Part shown: in pieces, positions 5,735 through 6,613 of the stretch
How the letters are laid out: every line of letters starts with the position of its first letter
Numbering within the stretch: the first letter of the stretch is position 1
Source of the DNA: Bacteroidota bacterium
GTDB lineage: Bacteria; Bacteroidota; Bacteroidia; UKL13-3
Reading direction: 5' to 3'
Assembly (NCBI GenBank): GCA_018883485.1
Contig: VEQB01000129.1
Span: 1-6,613 of the forward strand
DNA length: 6,613 bases
The notes under the pieces: model-generated
What the model was told of the DNA's origin: nothing
What the model saw: the letters and a program-made list of their open reading frames with translations, nothing else
The model's database searches: none
Program-made: the position numbers and the translations under genes

Positions 5735-6613
5735 TTATGCATTTTTAGCTGTTTTCTTTGGAGCAACCTTTGGCTCTTCAGAAACCATATCACCAGAATC
5801 CATTTGCTTCTCAAGTGTATTGATACGCTTTCTTAGCTCATAGATAGTTTTGTATAACTCGTCCATTTCTGAACGGTTAATAATAGGCAAATTTGACATT
5901 GCCTTTTCCATTTGTAAATCAACTTGCTTTTTCAGCTTTAATTGAAGTGCGCTCACTTCACTCATTAATTTTGAATATTCATCAGTTTCAAAAAGCGCAA
6001 TAAAATTTTTATCATGAACGCTTAACCACTCATTGTAAACTGGCATAAAGCTATTCATTTCTTCGCCATTACGCATTTTTGTGTACAAGGTTTCAGAGAA
6101 CTGCTCCATGGCCTTTAAACCAGTGGTGTACATCATTTGTTGCAACTGGTTATTCTTCATATGGTATACAGCCATCATGTTACTCACTTCTTTCATTGTA
6201 TCCATAGCTTGAGTAGTACTGTTTGATGGCATTAACTTAGTTAATGGAGCCATTGCAGTATTCATTTGGTTATACCAATTGTTATACTGGTTTAACCCTT
6301 GTGCAAACATATCATTAGGCATCATGTTGGCAAACTGAGATGTCATAGTACTTTTCATGTTATCGAACATATTTTTGTTCATATCCATCATTTTACCCAT
6401 GTTGTTCTTCATTTCAGCATTCATACCAGTCATCATATTTTTCATGAAATCTGGTTGCATGTTGAACATTTTATCCATCATGTCTTTGTAAACTGTTGTA
6501 TTAAACATTTGCTTAAACATTTCAGGCGTATATGTTTTATCTTGAAGTGTCTTCATTAAAGGCATCATCAATTCAAACATTTTCATGAAAACTTCTGCAT
6601 TATTATATAAACC
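5735..6613 (-). CDS. phaE: Class III PHA synthase subunit PhaE, methionine-rich; probably incomplete at its 5' end
   Basis: The non-catalytic subunit of class III PHA synthase, which binds and activates PhaC. Recognition rests on the C-terminal half: FMPVYNEWLSVHDKNFIALFE (180-200, counted from the ATG at 6586), EYSKLMSEVSALQLKLKKQ, and NLPIINRSEMDELYKTIYEL (232-251). The last resembles the conserved PhaE stretch P-x-R-S-E-x-D-E-L that leads into a terminal coiled coil (about 238-262). The tail APKKTAKNA is Lys/Ala-rich, as in many granule-associated proteins. From the ATG at 6586 there are 283 residues, 46 of them Met, with 26 in the first 97. There is no signal peptide. The frame has no stop between 6586 and the window edge (nine more codons, GLYNNAEVF), so the true start may lie beyond 6613; 6586 is the first ATG available inside. 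phaC follows 104 bp downstream across a terminator. A generic phasin is the alternative, less likely given the motifs and the phaC neighbour. Confidence 0.88.
   Translation of the reverse strand, partial: GLYNNAEVFMKMFELMMPLMKTLQDKTYTPEMFKQMFNTTVYKDMMDKMFNMQPDFMKNMMTGMNAEMKNNMGKMMDMNKNMFDNMKSTMTSQFANMMPNDMFAQGLNQYNNWYNQMNTAMAPLTKLMPSNSTTQAMDTMKEVSNMMAVYHMKNNQLQQMMYTTGLKAMEQFSETLYTKMRNGEEMNSFMPVYNEWLSVHDKNFIALFETDEYSKLMSEVSALQLKLKKQVDLQMEKAMSNLPIINRSEMDELYKTIYELRKRINTLEKQMDSGDMVSEEPKVAPKKTAKNA

Noticed and set aside
6299..6559. Rightward 86-residue His-rich open frame
   Set aside because: It is the antisense shadow of the Met-rich part of phaE: ATG codons read as CAT (His) on the other strand. 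No independent support.

Overview
The window looks like a piece of an AT-rich Bacteroidota chromosome. The signs are AT-rich coding sequence, starts without a consistent Shine-Dalgarno sequence, a perfect Bacteroidota-type -7 box (TAACTTTG) ahead of upp, and protein flavours typical of that phylum. No rRNA, tRNA, CRISPR array or insertion sequence was seen. There is no gene-free stretch over 300 bases; the largest gap is about 104 bp and holds a terminator.

Layout, left to right. (1) A leftward operon at 1-1396: upp (uracil phosphoribosyltransferase), then an exported TlpA/ResA-like thioredoxin whose ATG overlaps the upp stop (ATGA), then after 1 bp a second exported thioredoxin-fold protein with a CNHC motif, cut by the window edge. 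(2) A 76-bp divergent intergenic region with the upp promoter. (3) A rightward pair at 1473-4569: a beta-CASP metallo-beta-lactamase nuclease (CPSF/RNase J type) followed 25 bp later by a PolX-like protein. The latter keeps its helix-hairpin-helix and PHP nuclease domains but has lost key catalytic aspartates of the polymerase palm. (4) A leftward pair at 4572-6613, convergent with (3) and only 2 bp from it: phaE then phaC, the two subunits of a class III polyhydroxyalkanoate (PHA) synthase.

How the parts work together. PhaC (catalytic Cys-Asp-His triad) and PhaE (non-catalytic partner) would polymerise 3-hydroxyacyl-CoA into carbon-storage granules. A strong intrinsic terminator lies between phaE and phaC, suggesting uneven expression of the two subunits. 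A second terminator-like hairpin, apparently for phaC, lies inside the 3' end of the convergent PolX-like gene. The beta-CASP and PHP proteins suggest an RNA/DNA-processing pair. The upp operon joins pyrimidine salvage with envelope thiol chemistry, with no obvious functional link beyond co-transcription.

The points most worth a second look are the polymerase-dead PolX with an intact PHP active site, the extremely methionine-rich helical region of PhaE, the terminator inside the phaE-phaC operon, and the presence of a class III PHA synthase in a Bacteroidota-like background. I found no clearly novel multi-gene system.
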